From an uncultured Muribaculaceae bacterium (GTDB lineage: Bacteria; Bacteroidota; Bacteroidia; Bacteroidales; Muribaculaceae), in contig CAJUKU010000001.1 in assembly GCA_910587425.1 (NCBI GenBank), positions 1-54,917 of the forward strand: a stretch of DNA of 54,917 bases. The letters run 5' to 3'. The notes beneath the pieces are model-generated. The model worked only from the letters and a program-made list of their open reading frames with translations, was not told where the DNA came from and searched no databases. Made by a program: the position numbers and the translations under genes. Positions 52,801 through 54,917 of the stretch are shown in pieces. Numbering within the stretch: the first letter of the stretch is position 1; each line of letters starts with the position of its first letter.

Positions 52801-53068
52801 ACCGTGGGTCTACAAGCATCTCGGTCTCGGAAAGCTCGTCGGAATGCCTGTGCCCGGCACCATGAGCTCGGTTAACTGGGTGACGCTCCAGGATCCCTCG
52901 CTCGTGTTCGGCATCCCCGTGACCGGCTTCCGCACCGCCGAAGGCAACTATCTTGAGAACACGCAGCTCGAGCCTGACATCCGTGTGGCTAACGATCCCG
53001 CCACCGTCGTCACCGGCGAGGACCGCCAGCTCAAAACCGCCGTCGAAGCACTGCTGAAAGAACTCTAA
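49826..53068 (+). CDS. Second tricorn-like S41 protease
   Basis: The protein has 1080 aa with a signal peptide (CAMLCAALTAGAV). PD40 propeller repeats (VWSPDGKYIAFASDRNGG, QWSPDGNWILIEATD) cover about 20-550. A Lys/Asp-rich linker (KKQDKKDSGKNGKKE) follows, then a helical domain with NVSHTGG, a PDZ-like domain and an S41 core. Here the Ser of the core is in SEANYSNAHGTPW (Ser987), followed by Asn not the Asp seen in tricorn and in the paralog at 32326; NYLENTQLEPD supplies Glu1044. Either activity or cleavage preference may differ from the paralog. Both have exactly 1080 residues, which is probably chance given the low similarity. Confidence 0.9.
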   Translation: MKLLFTTCAMLCAALTAGAVTPLWMRDARISPDGKQIAFTYKGDIYKVASTGGEAKRLTTLPSYENRPVWSPDGKYIAFASDRNGGSDVFIMSANGGSATQLTFNSANETPEAFSPDGSHVLFSATIQDPAKSALFPYRAFTELYKVPVNGGRPTQILGTPAVYPSFMPDGQSFVYEDVKGGEDKWRKHHTSSVTRDIWLYDAATRRHTNLTARGGEDRNPILSADGKTVYFLSERDGGTFNLYSFPVADPSKLTKLTDFTTHPVRFLSRGADGTFAFTYDGEIYTMAEGGKPRKLPVSITIDEDTPLTSLRVGSPRGAVVSPDGKQVAFTNRGEIFVASTEHKSAKRITNTVEGESDPAWAPDNRTLYYSSERDGHFNIYRATIAHAADPNFSNATVIEETPVFDPKDNVDRTNPSISPDGKQMTFVEDRTRLMLYDFATKKTRQLTDGSTVASRTKGFSSQWSPDGNWILIEATDLHHQPYSDIAIINAATGKMTYVTKTGYFDQNPRWAMDGNAIIFDSERYGMRNHASWGSESDVMIAFLNRDTYDRFRLNEEDYALLKEVEKSRKKDSGDTKKQDKKDSGKNGKKEADKKEDKKPVVVELDGIADRTLRLTPNSSSLSDMYMTPDGETLYYLASFEKGYDLWKVQPRKHEVKLVNKLGTGPAGFDVDADGNLYITGSTMRKFDVKSEKLTPISVSAEMTIDPAKEREYMLRYVYNEERERFFRTDMNGADWDGLYSAYSRFLPHINNNYDFADLLSELLGELNVSHTGGRYYPAAAKHPTASLGLLFDMTYQGDGMKIDEVVAGGPFDHSGLNAAAGRIVTAINGNPIAAGTDASTLLADIAGTKTLVTIKDPATGRTFDDVVLPITSAALNNLLYDRWVRSREQLTDSLSGGRIGYVHLQSMGDDSFRKMYAKVLGEYIDRDAIIIDTRFNGGGRLHEDIEVMFSGKKYLTQDVHGVETTDMPSRRWNKPSVMLTSEANYSNAHGTPWVYKHLGLGKLVGMPVPGTMSSVNWVTLQDPSLVFGIPVTGFRTAEGNYLENTQLEPDIRVANDPATVVTGEDRQLKTAVEALLKEL

Positions 53069-53103
53069 GCCCCATCTGCCTTTTCCCAGGCAGAAACAAT
53101 ACA

Positions 53104-53143
53104 AGCGGGCTGATTCCACCACCGCGTGGAGTCAGCCCACTTT
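53104..53143 (+). terminator. Probable terminator of the second tricorn-like gene
   Basis: Stem GGGCTGA (53107-53113) with TCAGCCC (53132-53138), extended inside by TCCAC/GTGGA, followed by ACTTTG. Confidence 0.7.
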
Positions 53144-53219
53144 GTATATGAATAGCGTGTTGATGCAAGTGTATGCTCTTGTCAGTTCCTGAAGCATCCT
53201 TAAAAATCTTTCCGAAAAA

Positions 53220-53252
53220 TTTGCATTTAAACACTTGAATAATGTATCTTTG
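53220..53252 (+). promoter_or_regulatory. Promoter of structured RNA copy B
   Basis: TTTG (53220-53223), 21 nt, TATCTTTG (53245-53252). Confidence 0.75.
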
Positions 53253-53257
53253 CACGC

Positions 53258-53574
53258 GTGAACTCACGCCGTTGGCGGGGTGGGTTCAGCTGTTGCCGGC
53301 GTGGCAACACTACATTTTATAAAAAGCGTTATTGGCGCTTGGTTTCTGACAATCTGAAACTTCGAACACTTCAGTCACCATCAGGAAACCTTGCAACGAT
53401 GATGCTCATGGGTATGCTAAACCCCGAAAGCAGATGCGATGTAAGAGCCGTGTCATTTTCGGTGTTATCATACGGCGTGAGGTCTCGTTGCTCGTTTCGA
53501 TGGATGGGCAAGTTCGAAGGCCTCAGATTGTGAAACGGGCAACAATCGGCTTCACGCTTCTGTGTGTAATATAG
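53258..53574 (+). ncRNA. Candidate structured non-coding RNA, copy B
   Basis: About 315 nt homologous to 3590-3957 in the same block order: GCGGGGTGGGT (53275-53285), ATAAAAAGCGTTATTGGCGC (from 53319), TTTCTGACAATCTGAAA, TTGCAACGATGATGC, GCGTGAGGTCTC and GATGGGCA..GGCCTCAGATTGTG. The 3' domain is closed by GCGTGA (53475-53480) with TCACGC (53552-53557), followed by a weaker T-rich stretch than in copy A, and both copies end in TAATATAG. It has its own consensus promoter. Downstream are the 297-aa protein and then a BspA-like gene, so linkage to BspA genes holds at both ends of the window. Confidence 0.65.
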
Positions 53575-53665
53575 GGATCACAAACTTCCACAAGCCGCAG
53601 TTTATGAGATAACGTTCTACGAAGTAGCCGCGTAGATACTTGATCATCACACTCATAGACTCACC

Positions 53666-54559
53666 ATGAGCGACATCCCCATCAGAACAGGTGTTGAGGC
53701 ACCAACATTCGCCGACTGGTTGAGAAGACAGGGCTACAGCAAACACACCGCCGAGTCGCGCGTCAGCGAAATCGAGCGCATCAAAAAGGCATATCCCGAT
53801 CTCGATTCGCGCATATTCGCCGGCGACGGCAATGATCTCCTGCGCGAGTTTGAATATCCCCTCGAAGATTACCGGGCGGGCATCAGACCCAGACACAAAG
53901 TGGCGATGGACGGCAATTGGAACACCATCACAGCTACTCTCCGACGCACCTTACGCCTCTACATCGCCTACATCCTCGACACTCAGCCCGGCGCCGAGCA
54001 ATCATTCATCAGCTCGCTGCGCCACCGGATAATTGACGTGGTGGAAAATTCGCGTCCGCAAGTAAAAATAACAAAGACGAACCTCAACAGCGCATATATC
54101 CAGCCACTGATCTACAGGCTTCAATCAGCCTTTCCCGACATTGAGTGGAAAGCGGAGGCAGGCGTGAAAGGCAAAGCGAAAGATAAATTTGACCTGATCG
54201 GCGTAGCATCTTTCGGAGCCGATGGCAAACCCCTCGCCCTTCCGGAGCTATTGTTCCACAAACCGAAAGAGAGTAATAAAACGTGGCTCGTCGATCTGCA
54301 ACCCGGCATGGTGGTTGTCATCATCGAATTCGACAATGCCAATGCCAGTCAGACGGCTAAAAAAGCCCTTTCGCGCATCGCACTGACCATGGAGCAGAAC
54401 ATCATCTACATATCTGCAATCTACTCCAACGACAACTCCAAGAGTGAATCCGGTAAAGTGGAAGTCAAGAAATACGACGGATACACCAATGATATCATCA
54501 ATGGACTCAATGGTCTCTATGGTCTTGAGAAAATTCACTCCAACGTCATCATCTACTAA
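53666..54559 (+). CDS. Protein of unknown function, possible nuclease fold
   Basis: The protein has 297 aa with no signal peptide. Residues about 10-110 are helical (FADWLRRQGYSKHTAESRVS ... TLRLYIAYIL) and resemble the SAM-like core-binding N-terminal domain of tyrosine recombinases, but no recombinase catalytic domain follows. The C-terminal half is alpha/beta with FDLIGV and VVVIIEFDNANASQTAK. Asp and Glu at these places recall PD-(D/E)xK nucleases, although the final Lys is not where expected. I cannot name a family. It lies between structured RNA B and a BspA-like gene. Confidence 0.6.
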   Translation: MSDIPIRTGVEAPTFADWLRRQGYSKHTAESRVSEIERIKKAYPDLDSRIFAGDGNDLLREFEYPLEDYRAGIRPRHKVAMDGNWNTITATLRRTLRLYIAYILDTQPGAEQSFISSLRHRIIDVVENSRPQVKITKTNLNSAYIQPLIYRLQSAFPDIEWKAEAGVKGKAKDKFDLIGVASFGADGKPLALPELLFHKPKESNKTWLVDLQPGMVVVIIEFDNANASQTAKKALSRIALTMEQNIIYISAIYSNDNSKSESGKVEVKKYDGYTNDIINGLNGLYGLEKIHSNVIIY

Positions 54560-54633
54560 CAGTAGACAACGTATCTGAGTTATCGCAAATAAAAAAACGT
54601 TACATCAATCATCTAATAACCAATCAAATCATT

Positions 54634-54917
54634 ATGAAAAAACTTTACTCCATGCTATGCGGCGTTAGACTGTGGGCTGCACTGCTGCTCGTGGCAGCAG
54701 GCACTTCCCCGGCGTTCGCGCTGAAAGTAGACAATCTCGAATACACTCTCAACTACCAGACTGAGACAGCTACCCTCACCAAATACTACTCCGGATTGTC
54801 GGGCAATCTCGACATCCCAGCTTCAGTTAGTTTCGCCGGCACAGACTATGCCGTAACTTCTATAGGCTCGCAGGCATTCAAAGACTGTTCTGCGCTGACA
54901 GCCGTCAGTATACCCAA
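54634..54917 (+). CDS. BspA-like leucine-rich-repeat protein, 3' end outside window
   Basis: The first 94 codons are visible. A signal peptide (MKKLYSMLCGVRLWAALLLV ... FALK) is followed by YTLNYQTETATLTKY, then the first BspA repeat (LDIPASVSFAGTDYAVTSIG, SQAFKDCSALTAVSIP). The start MKKLY and the early layout match the gene at 4020. It is probably a surface adhesin of the same family and continues past the end of the window. Confidence 0.85.
   Translation, partial: MKKLYSMLCGVRLWAALLLVAAGTSPAFALKVDNLEYTLNYQTETATLTKYYSGLSGNLDIPASVSFAGTDYAVTSIGSQAFKDCSALTAVSIP

Noticed and set aside
1..54917. CRISPR array, rRNA operon, insertion-sequence transposase
   Set aside because: No regularly spaced repeats with unique spacers, no rRNA sequence and no transposase-like protein were found.

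Overview
The window looks like a chromosomal segment of a gut Bacteroidales, most likely Muribaculaceae (inference). The evidence is the TTTG / TAnnTTTG promoter pairs, weak Shine-Dalgarno signals, BspA-type leucine-rich-repeat surface proteins, a GH92 mannosidase, a C-terminal sorting domain of the type IX secretion kind, DUF4295 next to L28/L33, and a fucI-fucA-fucK-fucP gene order like that of Bacteroides. Most of the segment is ordinary, fairly GC-rich core and surface-metabolism DNA. Two stretches are clearly more AT-rich: a small mobile-element-like block at about 0.6-3.0 kb, and the SPFH/TM2 membrane operon at about 24.7-29.2 kb.

Layout. 0-0.5 kb: end of a lipoprotein gene. 0.6-3.0 kb: serine recombinase, a candidate II/X-type replication initiator, a small NUMOD3-like protein and a non-coding tail. 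3.3-4.0 kb: tRNA-Arg, then a candidate structured RNA (copy A) with its own promoter and terminator. 4.0-7.9 kb: 1287-aa BspA-like protein. 8.2-8.8 kb: tRNA-Glu and tRNA-Met on the minus strand. 8.9-13.4 kb: UshA-like nucleotidase coupled to a GH3/beta-lactamase-fold fusion. 13.4-15.5 kb: large TPR protein. 15.6-23.1 kb: minus-strand operon GH92 - fucI - fucA - fucK - fucP, in which fucI carries an in-frame TGA where Trp is expected. 23.6-24.2 kb: small secreted protein. 24.3-29.2 kb: leader with nested inverted repeats and a five-gene operon (SPFH-GYF2, four-helix membrane protein, zinc-ribbon/TM2 protein, two unknowns). 29.4-32.2 kb: ispE, grpE, dnaJ. 32.3-37.6 kb: tricorn-like S41 protease, Tat-signal TIGR04076 protein, tyrS. 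37.9-40.2 kb: acyltransferase and beta-propeller lipoprotein. 40.3-45.1 kb: rpmB-rpmG-DUF4295 facing thrS-infC-rpmI-rplT, with a palindromic repeat cluster between them. 45.3-47.1 kb: glycosyltransferase, OmpH-like lipoprotein, 40-aa membrane peptide. 47.3-53.1 kb: pepD, an alkaline-phosphatase-superfamily enzyme and a second tricorn-like protease. 53.2-54.9 kb: structured RNA copy B, an unknown 297-aa protein and the start of a second BspA-like gene.

How it fits together. The GH92/fuc operon would connect host-glycan trimming to L-fucose uptake and breakdown, but the fucI nonsense codon should block the first catabolic step unless it is suppressed or is a sequence error. The strongest candidates for something undescribed are the pair of homologous promoter-plus-terminator RNAs at 3.58-3.96 kb and 53.25-53.57 kb, and the SPFH/GYF2/TM2 operon with its structured leader. 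A 37-bp palindromic intergenic repeat occurs four times.
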